A stretch of DNA of 64,000 nt from Rhodovulum robiginosum. Lineage in GTDB: Bacteria; Pseudomonadota; Alphaproteobacteria; Rhodobacterales; Rhodobacteraceae. Location of the stretch: positions 1 through 64,000 of the forward strand of contig NZ_RWGU01000040.1 in NCBI RefSeq assembly GCF_003944755.1, read 5' to 3'. The translations under genes and the position numbers were made by a program. Under the pieces are notes generated by a model. It searched no databases. It saw only the letters and a list, made by a program, of their open reading frames with translations, and was not told the DNA's origin. Of this stretch, positions 34,661 through 44,586 are shown one piece after another; position 1 is the stretch's first letter, and every line of letters begins with the position of its first letter.

Positions 34661-36195
34661 CCATCTTTCCGCTTGCCGGGCGTTTCGATCCGGCACGGCT
34701 GTTTTCCTTCAAGGGCGGCATCCACCCCGAGACCCGCAAGTTCCTGACCTCGGAATGCGCCATCGAGGACATGCCGGTGCCCACGGTGCTCCGCGTTCCG
34801 CTGCAACAGCATATCGGCGTCGAGGCCGAACCGCTGGTGGCGCGCGACGACATGGTGCTCAAGGGGCAGTTGATCGGCAAGGCACGGGGGCCGGTGTCGG
34901 CCAACATCCATGCGCCGACCTCTGGGCGCGTCCTGGCGGTGGGCCATTTTACCGCGCCGCACCCCTCTGGCCTGCCCGTGCCGACGATCACCATCCGCCC
35001 GGACGGCGACGACAGGTGGGGCGACCGCCTGCCCCGGATGCGCCCCGAATCCGCCGACCCCGACGAGATCGCCGCGCAGGTCGCCAAGGCCGGGATCGTC
35101 GGCATGGGCGGCGCGACCTTTCCGGCCGCCGTCAAGCTGAACCTGCGCGCCAGATACGACCTGCACACGCTGATCATCAACGGCGCCGAATGCGAACCCT
35201 ACCTGACCTGCGACGACCGCCTGATGCGGGAACGCGCCGAAGAGATCGCCGACGGCATCGGCATCATGGCGCGGGCGCTCGGCGTCAAACAGGTGATTGT
35301 CGCCATCGAGGCGAACAAGCCCCAGGCGACCGCCGCGATGGAACGCTACCACCGCGTTCTGGGATATGCGCTCAAGATCAAGCAGGTGCCCACCCAGTAC
35401 CCGATGGGATCGGAAAAGCATCTGGTCAAGACCCTGACCGGCAAGGAAACACCCGCGCGCGCGCTGACCGCTGAACTGGGCGTCGTGGTGCATAATGCCG
35501 CCACCGCCCATGCCGTGCACCTGGCGGTGCGCTATGGCGAGCCCTCGATCTCGCGCGTGGTCACGATCTCGGGGCGCGGCATCACGCGGCCCGCCAACGT
35601 CCGTGCGCTGATCGGCACCCCCGTGGCAGAGCTGCTGGCCCATTGCGGCGGCCTGGCGCAAGAGCCCGAGCGGCTGTTGCTCGGCGGGCCGATGATGGGC
35701 CAGCCGATCCAGAACCCCCGCGTGCCGATCATCAAGGGGACCAACGGCATCCTCGCGCTGGCCGCGTCCGAAACGCGGGACCGCGAGGTCATGCCCTGCA
35801 TCCGCTGCGGCCTCTGCGTGCAGGTCTGCCCCATGGGCCTCACCCCGTTCGAGCTGAACACCCGGATCAAGGCCGGCGATCTGGAAGGCGCCGCGCGGGT
35901 CGGGCTGCTCGATTGCATCACCTGCGGCTGCTGTTCCTTCACCTGCCCGTCCAACAAACCGCTGGTGCAGACCATCCACTTCGCCAAGGGAAAGCTGGCC
36001 GAACAGGAAAGCCGCAAGCACCAGCAGGAACAGGCCAAGCGGCTCGCCGAGGCGCGGCAGGAACGCCAGGAGGCCATTGCGGCAGCCAAGCGCGAGGCCA
36101 TGGCCAAGCGCAAGGCCGAGATGGCGGCAAAGAAGAAACGCGAGGCCGAAGCCGCCGCCGCCGAGACGCCGAAGAACGGGGAGACGGTGAAATGA
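34657..36195 (+). CDS. rnfC: Rnf complex NADH-binding subunit RnfC
   Basis: RnfC carries FMN, the NAD(H) site and two [4Fe-4S] clusters. The 512-residue protein has the [16 protein letters not shown] nucleotide/flavin region near residue 150, the [17 protein letters not shown] segment, and the cluster motifs [11 protein letters not shown] and [12 protein letters not shown] charged lysine- and alanine-rich coiled-coil tail follows (about residues 445-512), as in many proteobacterial RnfC proteins. Start and stop overlap rnfB and rnfD by four bases each. Confidence 0.96.
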   Translation: MTIFPLAGRFDPARLFSFKGGIHPETRKFLTSECAIEDMPVPTVLRVPLQQHIGVEAEPLVARDDMVLKGQLIGKARGPVSANIHAPTSGRVLAVGHFTAPHPSGLPVPTITIRPDGDDRWGDRLPRMRPESADPDEIAAQVAKAGIVGMGGATFPAAVKLNLRARYDLHTLIINGAECEPYLTCDDRLMRERAEEIADGIGIMARALGVKQVIVAIEANKPQATAAMERYHRVLGYALKIKQVPTQYPMGSEKHLVKTLTGKETPARALTAELGVVVHNAATAHAVHLAVRYGEPSISRVVTISGRGITRPANVRALIGTPVAELLAHCGGLAQEPERLLLGGPMMGQPIQNPRVPIIKGTNGILALAASETRDREVMPCIRCGLCVQVCPMGLTPFELNTRIKAGDLEGAARVGLLDCITCGCCSFTCPSNKPLVQTIHFAKGKLAEQESRKHQQEQAKRLAEARQERQEAIAAAKREAMAKRKAEMAAKKKREAEAAAAETPKNGETVK

Positions 36196-37262
36196 TCGCG
36201 CCGATGCTGGCCAGCGCGCCGCACACCCATTCCAGGTTCAACGTCTCGCGCACGATGATCGCGGTGATGGCCTGTCTCAGCCCGGCGACGGCCTTCGGCC
36301 TCTATCACTTCGGCTGGCCCGCGATCTGCCTGTTCATCGTGACAATCGCGGCGGCGCTGCTCTTCGAGGTTCTGAGCCTCGCCATCGCGGGCAAGCCGAT
36401 CCTGCGGTTTGCAACGGACGGCTCGGCCGTGTTGACCGGGTGGATCGTGGCGCTGTCGCTGCCGCCCTGGGCACCCTGGTGGGTGGGCGTCACCGGCGCG
36501 GGCATCGCCATTGTGATCGGCAAGCATGTCTTCGGCGGGCTGGGGCAGAACCTGTTCAACCCCGCCATGGTGGCCCGCGCGATGCTGCTGGTGGCCCTGC
36601 CCGTCCAGATGACGACCTGGGTCCAGCCCCTGCGCGGCGACACCGGCCCGACCTTTCTGCAATCGCTCGGCATCACCTTCATGGGCAGCCCCGAGTTCGA
36701 CGTCGTCAGCAGCGCCTCGGTGCTGAGCCAGGTGAAAAGCCAGCTCGACGCCGGTCAGCCGATGGACCGCATCCTCGCCGAGCTGGGCGGCGTTCAGGAT
36801 CAGCTCTACGGCTTCGTGTCCGGTTCGATGGGCGAGACCAGCGCGCTGTTGCTGCTGGCCGGGGGCCTGTGCCTGATCCTGCTGCGGATCATCACGGTGG
36901 TCATCCCGCTCAGCGTGCTGGGCTCGGTCTTCGTGCTGTCGGGCGCAGCCTGGCTGATCGCGCCCGGACAGTTTCCCCCGCCGCAGTATCATATGGTCTC
37001 GGGCTCTTTGGTGTTCTGCGCCTTCTTCATCGCGACCGACTATGTCACCTCGCCGGTGACGGGCACCGGCAAGATGATCTACGGCATCGGGATCGGCACG
37101 CTGATCTTCGTCATCCGCAGCTGGGGCGCCTTCCCCGAGGGCGTGGCCTTTGCCGTCCTGCTGATGAACGCCTGCACGCCGCTGATCGACGAATACGCCC
37201 GGCCGCGCATCTTCGGGCGCACCCGCTCCGGCAAGCCGCTCGAGTTGGGAGACGAGTCATGA
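36192..37262 (+). CDS. rnfD: Rnf complex membrane subunit RnfD
   Basis: RnfD is a multi-helix subunit related to NqrB that carries flavin and takes part in ion transfer. The 356-residue product has about nine membrane segments and the family stretches [35 protein letters not shown] and [20 protein letters not shown]. The covalent FMN threonine was not pinned down. It overlaps rnfC and rnfG by ATGA. Confidence 0.94.
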   Translation: MIAPMLASAPHTHSRFNVSRTMIAVMACLSPATAFGLYHFGWPAICLFIVTIAAALLFEVLSLAIAGKPILRFATDGSAVLTGWIVALSLPPWAPWWVGVTGAGIAIVIGKHVFGGLGQNLFNPAMVARAMLLVALPVQMTTWVQPLRGDTGPTFLQSLGITFMGSPEFDVVSSASVLSQVKSQLDAGQPMDRILAELGGVQDQLYGFVSGSMGETSALLLLAGGLCLILLRIITVVIPLSVLGSVFVLSGAAWLIAPGQFPPPQYHMVSGSLVFCAFFIATDYVTSPVTGTGKMIYGIGIGTLIFVIRSWGAFPEGVAFAVLLMNACTPLIDEYARPRIFGRTRSGKPLELGDES

Positions 37263-37936
37263 CCGACACGCCCACTTCCGCGCCACAGCCGGAATTAGAG
37301 GTCTCTCGCCTTGAGGCCTTTCGCCGGTCTCCGGTGTGGCAGGGCCTGCTTCTGGCCGGTTTTTCGCTTGTCACGGCGCTGATCCTGTCGGCCTCGGACG
37401 AGGTTACGCGCGGGCCGATCGCCGAGCGCGCGACCGAGGATTTGCTCGCGTCGCTCGCCCAGGTGATCCCGGCCGCCATCCACGACAACGATCTTGTCGC
37501 CGAGATGCAGACCGTCAACGACCAGATCGAGGGCGGCGTGCCCGTCTATGTTGCAACCCTGAACCAGGAGATCACGGGCGTTGCCTTCGTCCTGACGGGC
37601 TTTGGCTATTCCGGCGCGATCCGGGTGCTGATCGGTGTCGCGCCCGACGGCACGCTGCTGGGCGTGCGGGTGCTGTCGCACACCGAGACCCCGGGCCTCG
37701 GCGACAAGATCGAGATCGCCAAGGGCGATTGGATCGACGGCTTTTCGGGCCGTTCGCTGACCGACCCCACCCCCGAGGGCTGGAAGGTCGAGAAAGACGG
37801 CGGCATCTTCGACCAGTTTTCGGGCGCGACGATCACCCCGCGTGCCGTGGTCGGCACGGTCCATCGCGGGCTTGCGCTGTTTGAGCGCCACCGCGCATCG
37901 CTTCTGACCCGCACCGCTGAAAACGAGGCCAGCTGA
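37259..37936 (+). CDS. rnfG: Rnf complex FMN subunit RnfG
   Basis: RnfG has one N-terminal membrane helix ([19 protein letters not shown]) and a periplasmic FMN domain. The covalent flavin site is SGAT-IT near the C-terminus ([15 protein letters not shown]), where ApbE attaches FMN through phosphoester to threonine. The ApbE-type enzyme is encoded nearby at 29616. Length is 225 residues. Confidence 0.95.
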   Translation: MTDTPTSAPQPELEVSRLEAFRRSPVWQGLLLAGFSLVTALILSASDEVTRGPIAERATEDLLASLAQVIPAAIHDNDLVAEMQTVNDQIEGGVPVYVATLNQEITGVAFVLTGFGYSGAIRVLIGVAPDGTLLGVRVLSHTETPGLGDKIEIAKGDWIDGFSGRSLTDPTPEGWKVEKDGGIFDQFSGATITPRAVVGTVHRGLALFERHRASLLTRTAENEAS

Positions 37937-38667
37937 TGTCCATCAACTACGGCACGATCGCCCGCAACGGGCTGTGGGACAACAACGTGGTCTTCGGCCA
38001 GTTGCTGGCGCTCTGCCCGCTGTTGGCCGTGACCGGCACCGCGACCAACGGGCTGGGCATGGGCATGGCGTCGACGGCGGTCATGGTCGGCTCGGGGCTG
38101 GCCGTGTCGGTCTTGCGCAAGATCATCACGCCCGAGATCCGCATCCCGGTCTTCGTGCTGCTGATTGCCTGCCTTGTGACGGTGGTCGACATGGCGCTGA
38201 ACGCCTGGTTGCACGATCTGCACAAGGTTCTGGGCCTCTTCATTCCGCTGATCGTCACCAATTGCGCAATCCTGGGCCGCGCCGAGGCGTTCGCCTCGCG
38301 CCAGCGCCCGCTGGCCTCGGCCTTCGACGGGCTGATGATGGGGCTGGGCTTTACCGTTGCGCTGGTCTTGCTGGGCGCGGTGCGCGAAATCGTCGGCTCG
38401 GGCACGCTCTTTGCCAACGCCTCGCTTCTGCTGGGCAGCCGGTTCGGCTTTCTCGAAATCACGGTGATCCCCGATTACCAGGGGTTCCTCCTGCTGATCC
38501 TGCCGCCCGGCGGGTTCCTCGTGCTCGGCTTCTTGCTGGCGCTCAAGGCCGTGGTCGACAGCCGCAGCCGCAACCAGACGGAACAGGCAGACACCCGCGC
38601 GCCGGAAAAGGTGTTCACCGCCGCGGGCGTGCTGAACCGCGACGTGCAAGCCGGAGAACAGCCATGA
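37936..38667 (+). CDS. rnfE: Rnf complex subunit RnfE
   Basis: RnfE is homologous to RnfA and pairs with it in the membrane core. The 243-residue protein has NGLWDNNVVFGQLLALCPLLAVT and LFIPLIVTNCAILGRAEAFA, with the two cluster cysteines, and six membrane helices. The ATG shares one base with the rnfG stop. Confidence 0.95.
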   Translation: MSINYGTIARNGLWDNNVVFGQLLALCPLLAVTGTATNGLGMGMASTAVMVGSGLAVSVLRKIITPEIRIPVFVLLIACLVTVVDMALNAWLHDLHKVLGLFIPLIVTNCAILGRAEAFASRQRPLASAFDGLMMGLGFTVALVLLGAVREIVGSGTLFANASLLLGSRFGFLEITVIPDYQGFLLLILPPGGFLVLGFLLALKAVVDSRSRNQTEQADTRAPEKVFTAAGVLNRDVQAGEQP

Positions 38668-38918
38668 TCGTCAGCGCCGCCTTCGCCAAGGCCACCGCAC
38701 AGGTCTGGAAGAACATCGACGTCCCCGAGGGCGCCACCGTGCGCGAGGTGATCGAACGTTCGGGGCTCTTGGAACAATTCCCCGAGATCGACCTCGACAC
38801 CAACAAGGTCGGCATCTTCGGATCGCTCGCCAAACTGGACAAACCCGTGAAGGAGGGCGACCGGGTCGAGATCTACCGCCCGATCCACCCCGATGCCGAG
38901 TTGCTGGAAAAGAAGTGA
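38664..38918 (+). CDS. rnfH: RnfH family protein
   Basis: The 84-residue protein has the ubiquitin-like RnfH fold pattern (VWKNIDVPEGATVREVIERSG near the N-terminus and VKEGDRVEIYRPI at the end). RnfH is found at the end of the R. capsulatus rnf operon. Its function is unsettled. It overlaps rnfE by ATGA. Confidence 0.92.
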   Translation: MIVSAAFAKATAQVWKNIDVPEGATVREVIERSGLLEQFPEIDLDTNKVGIFGSLAKLDKPVKEGDRVEIYRPIHPDAELLEKK

Positions 38919-38958
38919 TCCCGCGCGACAGCCGGTCCAACGCCATGGAGATTGGATA

Positions 38959-39978
38959 ATGCAGACACTCAACCGCCGACGCTTCGTCGAATACCTCGTC
39001 GCCGGGGCCGCCGCGGCCGGCGCCGGCGGGGTGGCCGCCACCGCTCTGCGGGCGCGCAGCCGGGTTGTCGTGGTCGGCGGCGGCCCCGCGGGTGCCGCGG
39101 CCGCGCTGGCGCTGCGCCAGACCCGCCCCGACACCCAAGTGCTGCTGGTCGAGCGCGACCCGGGGCGGCTGGGCCGCGCCGAGGCGGCCGCGTTCGACCG
39201 GCCCGCGGCCGGCCCCGATCTCGGCGCGCTGCGTCGTGCCGGGGTCGACGTGGTGCTGGACGATGTCGTCGATCTCGACTGGACCGCCGCGCGCCTCGAC
39301 CTTTTCAGCGGCCGGTCCATGGCCTTTGACAGGCTGCTTCTGGCGCCGGGAACCGCCGCTGTTGCAGAGCCCATCGCGGGCTTCGGCGAGGTGGCGCGCC
39401 ATCTCTGGCCCGCGGCCTGGGGCAGCGCCCGCGAAGCGCGCCGGCTCAAGGCCCAACTGGCCGCCCTGCCCGAGGCCGGGCATGTCGTGCTGCGCCTACC
39501 GGCCGTGCCGAGCCACCCGGAGGCGGCCCTCGACCGCGCCGTTCAAATGGCCACCCTTCTCGACCGGACGCGCCCACGGGGCCGGCTGACGGTTCTCGAT
39601 GGCACCGCGGGGACCGATCTGGCCGACCGCTTCGAACGGCGGCGGGCCGAGCTGGGGTTGCGCACCGACACCGACTGGCGCCGCGCCTCGGCCGGCGGCA
39701 CCGTGCTGGGCGTGGATGTCCCGCGCGGGACGCTGGAAACCGATGCAGGCCTGCTGCGCGCCGATGTCGTGAACTTCGTGACCCTCCAGGAGGCGGGCCG
39801 GATCGCGCGTACCGCCGGGTTGGTCGATGCCACCGGCTGGTGCCCGACCGATGCGCAGGGCCGGTCCACGCAACGCCGCGAGGCCGTCATCCTCGGGGAC
39901 GCGCGCAAGGCCGCCAGGCGGACCGTCGCCGGGGCCCTGCTATCGGCAAAGGCCGCTGCGGCGGGCGATTTCGCCTGA
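38959..39978 (+). CDS. Tat-type FAD-dependent oxidoreductase-like protein
   Basis: This 339-residue protein follows rnfH by 40 bases in the same direction, with a ggag site eight bases before the ATG. It opens with a twin-arginine-like signal ([20 protein letters not shown]) and a Rossmann FAD motif VVVVGGGPAGAAAAL. It resembles flavocytochrome c sulfide dehydrogenase/SQR flavoproteins in layout but is shorter and has only one cysteine (near DATGWCPTD), so the redox-active cysteine pair is missing. Location suggests export to the periplasm and a link to Rnf or nitrogen fixation. The substrate is unknown. Confidence 0.7.
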   Translation: MQTLNRRRFVEYLVAGAAAAGAGGVAATALRARSRVVVVGGGPAGAAAALALRQTRPDTQVLLVERDPGRLGRAEAAAFDRPAAGPDLGALRRAGVDVVLDDVVDLDWTAARLDLFSGRSMAFDRLLLAPGTAAVAEPIAGFGEVARHLWPAAWGSAREARRLKAQLAALPEAGHVVLRLPAVPSHPEAALDRAVQMATLLDRTRPRGRLTVLDGTAGTDLADRFERRRAELGLRTDTDWRRASAGGTVLGVDVPRGTLETDAGLLRADVVNFVTLQEAGRIARTAGLVDATGWCPTDAQGRSTQRREAVILGDARKAARRTVAGALLSAKAAAAGDFA

Positions 39979-40065
39979 GCGCCGTCCGCTCTGCATCGCG
40001 GCAGCCCCGATGCGCCCGCCATGCGTCCGCGCATGCCGGGCGCGGCATCACCCGGTTGTCGCGCA

Positions 40066-43000
40066 TCAGATCGACAGCCGCCGTTCCGCCAGCCGGTTCA
40101 CGCCCAGCCTTCTCAGTACCGGCCGCAGCCCGATCCCCAGCGCCACGCCCGTGCCCAGCGCGACGATCAGAACGACCACCGAAGGCGGCCTCTCGCCGAA
40201 GGCGGCCGTCAGGCCAAAGCTGACGGCCCGGTGGGTGAGATAGATCATCAGCGCATGGGCCGAGATCGCGATCAGCACGATGGACCCGGCCGCGGGCACG
40301 CTGAGATAGGGCACCAGGATCGTCGCGGCCAGCGCCAGCAGCCAAAGCCCCTCGTCCCCGCCCAGAGGCCCGATCGCCCCAAGCGCGAAATGGACCAACG
40401 CAAGCGCCGCGGCCACCACCCTGCGCCCTGAGGTATCGGACAGTGCGACAAGCACGCCAATCGCCAGCACTGGCATCAGCGTGGTGGGCGAGCCGCGCAG
40501 CATGGCCGCAACATGTCCCAGATCGCCGTCATACGCCCCCGCTGCCAGAACCGTGCCCACCGCCACGCCCTCGGCCGCCAGGGCGAAGATCAGCGTCGCG
40601 CGCCAGGGGTCGGCGGCGGCGGCCGTGCGCAGCCGGGCAAAGGTCAGCAGCACGGCGATGACCAGGAACAACTGGAGATAGGCGTGCAGAAACCAAAGCA
40701 GGGTGATGTGGTGGTGGGTATTGACCTTCTGCAAGAGCACTGTGTCGATGAACGGTGACAGGTTTTCGTAAAACAGCACCGCCGAGGGGTGCGGCGAGTT
40801 GCCGACATAGCTATGCACCGCAAAGATCAGCAGCGCGCTCGGGACGAGCGGCACCAGCAGCTTGACCAGGAGCGCCCACAAACGGCCCGTCCGGTCGTCG
40901 CGCAGGATCGCGGGCAACTGAAGCCGCCCGAAGGCAAAACCCGCCAGGGCGATCAGCATCACCGACCCCCCGCCGAACTTGTGAATGCCGGAATGGTGGG
41001 CCACGATATAGGCGATCGCCAGCGTGCGCAGCGCAATAAAACTGTCGAGCCGGATCGGCCGCACCCAGCCCGGCAAGCTGCGCGGGGTCGGGATGCGCGC
41101 CCCGGCATGGCCAGCCAGCGCGGCGACGCTCATCCATTCCCAGCCATCGGGCAGGTCGAGCCCCAGCTTTTCCAGCGCGATGCGCGTTTCGATCACCGAC
41201 AGGCTATCGGCGCCGAGATCGGCAAGGCAGACGGTGCTGTCATCGACATTCAGTCCCGAGTTCTGGGACAGAATGGCGGCAATCGCCGTTTCGGTGTGAC
41301 CCGACAGCGGGCTTCTGGTTTCACGCGGCGCCGCGCGCGCGGCTGCGTCATGCGCCATAAGCGCGGCTTTGTCGATCTTGCCGTTGGGTGTGACGGGCAA
41401 ACGGTCTAGCAGGTGCACCCGGCCCGGCACCATGGAGCCGGGCAGCGCGCGGTGCAGCGCGGCGCGCAGCGACGCATCGGTCACCTCTGCCTGTCCCGCG
41501 ACGGCGAACAGGCACAGCTCGGCGCCCTCTCCCTCCGACAAGAGCGCCTCGGCCTGGTGCACGCCGGGCACCCATTCCGCCTGGGCGGCGACCTCCGACA
41601 GCTCGATCCGGATCGAGTTGAGCTTTACCTGGCCGTCGCGGCGCCCGATGAAATGCACGCCCGTCCGGGGCATCAGAACGCCCAGATCGCCAGTGCGGTG
41701 TACCTGTGCCGGGCGCCCCGCCGCGCCATGCGGCCCGTCATGTGCGCCAAGGACAGGGTCGGCCAGTTCGATCACGATCTCGCCGAGTTCGCCCGGGCCC
41801 ACCGGGGTGCCGTGCCCGTCCTCGAGGCGGACGCCGGTCCAGGGCACCGGGGCGCCCACGGGAACGCGTTGCCCGGCCAGGTCGGCGCCGGCAACCTCGT
41901 GGATCAGCGCGGCCTGCGGCGTTTCGGATGTGCCGTAGAGGTTGAACTGGCGCGCCGCCGGCGCGCGGCGGCGCCACGCGGTCACGGTGCCGGGCGACAG
42001 CACATCGCCGCCCCACACCACCACCCGGACATGCCCGAAGGTCTCGCCCGCGCCCGCGCCAAGGGTCAGCAGCCGCCCGCTGGCCGGCGTCAGGTGCACG
42101 ATGTCGGCCCGGGCCTGCCGCAACAGCCGCCGCAACGCGGCGGGATCGGCCATTTCCGCGCTATCGGGGATCGCCACCGCGCCGCCTGTGGACAGCGGAA
42201 GAAAGATATCGCGCATCACCGGGTCATGCGACAACCCGGCGACCATCATCGTGCGCGGCGGCGTCGGCCCGGTCATCCGGCCGGCCTGCCAGGCGACAAA
42301 CCGCATCAGGGTCGCGTCGGGATGGGTGATGCGTTTCGGCCTGCCGGTCGTGCCCGATGTGAACAGGTGATAGGCCTGCGCCCGCGCCACCCCGTGCGGC
42401 CGCTGGGCGTCTTGGGCGTCAGCGGGCGACAGGACCTCCAGGTGCTCCGGCAGGCCCGCGGCCAAGCCGCCATCGGCGCAGATGACGCGGCGCGCGCCCA
42501 ATACCTCCAGCATCGCGGCGACACGCTCCGCCGGATAGCTTGCGTCGATCACGGCGAACGAGGCCCCAGCCGCCGACACGCCCAGCATCGCGGCCACCAT
42601 CTCGGGGCCGCGGCCGGTCAGGATGGCGACGGGCTTTTCGGCGGCGACGCCGGCCCCGGCCAGCGCCGCTGCGATGCGCAGCGCCTGCGCGCGCAGGGCG
42701 CCGTAGCTTGTGGTCCCATTCGAGGTGATGATCGCGGGCGCATCCGGGTCGGCGGCGGCCCGTGCGAAAAAGGCGTCATGGATGCAGCCGTCCGGCGGTG
42801 CCCCTGCCGCCGCCGCGGGCAGGCGCGCCGCGCGTCCGGCGCGCGCGGCCTCGACGATCTGCCGACAGGGGCGTTCGGGGTCGTCCAGCACCGCCGCGAT
42901 CAGCCGGGCCTGCAGATCGAGAAACAGCGCGACCCGCTCGGCCGAGAGCTGCCGCGCGTCGTAAAACCCCCGCCCCCGCAGCACACCGCCATCTTCGGTC

Positions 43001-44124
43001 CAGACCAGGTTGAGGTCGTATTCGGTGCGCCGGTCCAGAAATTCCCGGGGGCCGACCTGCAACGTTCCGGCCCTGATGCGCGCCGCCGGCGGGAACATGT
43101 TCAGCGACACGTTGGGGGCCTTGCGCGCGCCGATAACATGGTCCAGCACCGGGGCGGTTTCGTGGCTCAGCGTGGCGTGCACGCGCTCGGTCATCAAGCG
43201 GGCGAAGTCGCCGAAGGCCAGGTCGGGCTCGACGCTCAGATCCAGCGGCAGCGTATTCGAGAAAGGGCCCACCACCGAGTTCGGCGCGCCGACTGCCCGC
43301 CGGCCTTCGCTTTGAAAAAAGCTCGACAGCCGGGTCTCTCCGGTAAAGGCATGCAGGCCCAGGGCGTAGACGGCACTCAAAACCCCGAACTTGGTGGCGC
43401 CCGTCGCCTTGGCGGTGGCGCGTATCCCCGGCGAAACGCCGTCGATCTCGCGCTCGACGAACAGGCCCAGCGCATCGTCCCCGGCCCCGGCCCTGCCGTC
43501 GGCGGGGATGCGTGCGGGGCCCGGCAAGGCGGCGGTGAACGCGGCCAGCGCGCTGTCATCGACCGGTGCGGCCTGCTTTCCGTCGACAAAGGTGAAATAC
43601 GAACCGGGCGCGGGCAGGGTTTCGCCTGCGTAGAGCTTCAGCAGCTCCTTGTTGACCACGCCGCGCGAAAACCCGTCCGAGTTCGCGTGGTGGAGCGCGA
43701 CGGCAAACCGCCAGTAGCCAGGCCCCTCGGCCGCGAGCAGCCGCACCAGCGTAGACGGGTCGCCGGGCCGGACACCGTCAAAGACGCGCGCAAGGGCCCA
43801 GGCGCGAAACGCCTCGGGCCCGGCATCGGCGAGTGTCGTGTGGTGATAGGAAAAGTGCGGCTCGGGGAAGACCAGCGCATGAACCGCCGCCCCCTGCACG
43901 GCAAAGCCGGTGCGCAACGCATCGTGCCGGCCTACAACCTCGGCAAAGGCCCGGCGCAGACGCTCGGCATCGAGCGTCCCCTCGACGCGGTGGCCCATGG
44001 AAATCATGTAAGAGCCCACGCCGGCCAGCTCGGCCGTCACATAGCGCGTCTGGTTCGCTGTCGCGGGCCGCGGCACGGGAGATGCCGAGGCTGGCAGGCC
44101 GTTAGGGCGAAAAACATGGCGCAT
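40066..44124 (-). CDS. Single-module NRPS (C-A-T) fused to a membrane acyltransferase-like domain
   Basis: The 1352-residue protein has a condensation domain (1-430) with an intact HHANSDG motif at 145-151, an adenylation domain (450-920) with HLFTSGTTGRPK, YGTSETPQ, TGDLGV and NGKIDK, a carrier domain with GADSLS (S974), and then about ten membrane helices from 1025 to 1340 that begin like acyltransferase-3 proteins (ALRTLAIAYIVAHHSG). No thioesterase, MbtH or phosphopantetheinyl transferase gene lies nearby. It probably activates one amino acid, acylates it and transfers it at the membrane. The ATG at 44124 starts just before the C domain but has no clear ribosome binding site. In-frame starts further upstream are possible. 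Confidence 0.85.
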   Translation of the reverse strand: MRHVFRPNGLPASASPVPRPATANQTRYVTAELAGVGSYMISMGHRVEGTLDAERLRRAFAEVVGRHDALRTGFAVQGAAVHALVFPEPHFSYHHTTLADAGPEAFRAWALARVFDGVRPGDPSTLVRLLAAEGPGYWRFAVALHHANSDGFSRGVVNKELLKLYAGETLPAPGSYFTFVDGKQAAPVDDSALAAFTAALPGPARIPADGRAGAGDDALGLFVEREIDGVSPGIRATAKATGATKFGVLSAVYALGLHAFTGETRLSSFFQSEGRRAVGAPNSVVGPFSNTLPLDLSVEPDLAFGDFARLMTERVHATLSHETAPVLDHVIGARKAPNVSLNMFPPAARIRAGTLQVGPREFLDRRTEYDLNLVWTEDGGVLRGRGFYDARQLSAERVALFLDLQARLIAAVLDDPERPCRQIVEAARAGRAARLPAAAAGAPPDGCIHDAFFARAAADPDAPAIITSNGTTSYGALRAQALRIAAALAGAGVAAEKPVAILTGRGPEMVAAMLGVSAAGASFAVIDASYPAERVAAMLEVLGARRVICADGGLAAGLPEHLEVLSPADAQDAQRPHGVARAQAYHLFTSGTTGRPKRITHPDATLMRFVAWQAGRMTGPTPPRTMMVAGLSHDPVMRDIFLPLSTGGAVAIPDSAEMADPAALRRLLRQARADIVHLTPASGRLLTLGAGAGETFGHVRVVVWGGDVLSPGTVTAWRRRAPAARQFNLYGTSETPQAALIHEVAGADLAGQRVPVGAPVPWTGVRLEDGHGTPVGPGELGEIVIELADPVLGAHDGPHGAAGRPAQVHRTGDLGVLMPRTGVHFIGRRDGQVKLNSIRIELSEVAAQAEWVPGVHQAEALLSEGEGAELCLFAVAGQAEVTDASLRAALHRALPGSMVPGRVHLLDRLPVTPNGKIDKAALMAHDAAARAAPRETRSPLSGHTETAIAAILSQNSGLNVDDSTVCLADLGADSLSVIETRIALEKLGLDLPDGWEWMSVAALAGHAGARIPTPRSLPGWVRPIRLDSFIALRTLAIAYIVAHHSGIHKFGGGSVMLIALAGFAFGRLQLPAILRDDRTGRLWALLVKLLVPLVPSALLIFAVHSYVGNSPHPSAVLFYENLSPFIDTVLLQKVNTHHHITLLWFLHAYLQLFLVIAVLLTFARLRTAAAADPWRATLIFALAAEGVAVGTVLAAGAYDGDLGHVAAMLRGSPTTLMPVLAIGVLVALSDTSGRRVVAAALALVHFALGAIGPLGGDEGLWLLALAATILVPYLSVPAAGSIVLIAISAHALMIYLTHRAVSFGLTAAFGERPPSVVVLIVALGTGVALGIGLRPVLRRLGVNRLAERRLSI

Positions 44125-44586
44125 CTGTGTAAAGCCGGCCGTGTAGGATGAACAATATGTGCGGGGCCGGGGGGCATGGCTGCCGATCCCAATACATAAA
44201 TAGCATTTATCACTTATCCGCGCGTCCATCATCTTGGAAACACAGCGCACGCGGAGCGTTCGATGAACACTTCGTTTCCGCAGCCCGACGCGATGCACGC
44301 CGCGCCCGGTCTCGCCATGGCGCTTGACAGAGTGCCGGCAATAGCCCATTTGCACAGGGACGCTGAGCAGCCGCGTGAGCATGCCGTGCCCCGAGGGGCC
44401 AACAGCGCACAGCAGATTTCCAGTTCCCCATCACGCAGGGTTCCTGATGCGACGGCCGGACGGCGCGGGACACGCCCGCCTGTCTAGAGGCCGCGCCGTA
44501 CCCTCGTGCGTCGCGCTGTCATGCGCGGCCATGCAATATCGCCGCGCTGGCCAATTGCGTGCCCCGCGGCCTGAAAAGGATACTCC
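44125..44586. other. 462-base gap without a recognised gene
   Basis: The gap between the divergent NRPS and helicase genes contains a relatively A+T-rich patch at about 44190-44220, a plausible place for the NRPS promoter. A 74-codon frame at 44263-44487 has no ribosome binding site or recognisable product. Confidence 0.4.

Noticed and set aside
41413-44151. A 912-codon open frame on the plus strand
   Set aside because: It is the antisense of the NRPS gene, whose motifs are clear on the minus strand.
44263-44487. A 74-codon plus-strand frame before the helicase gene
   Set aside because: No ribosome binding site, no recognised family and low-complexity C-terminus.
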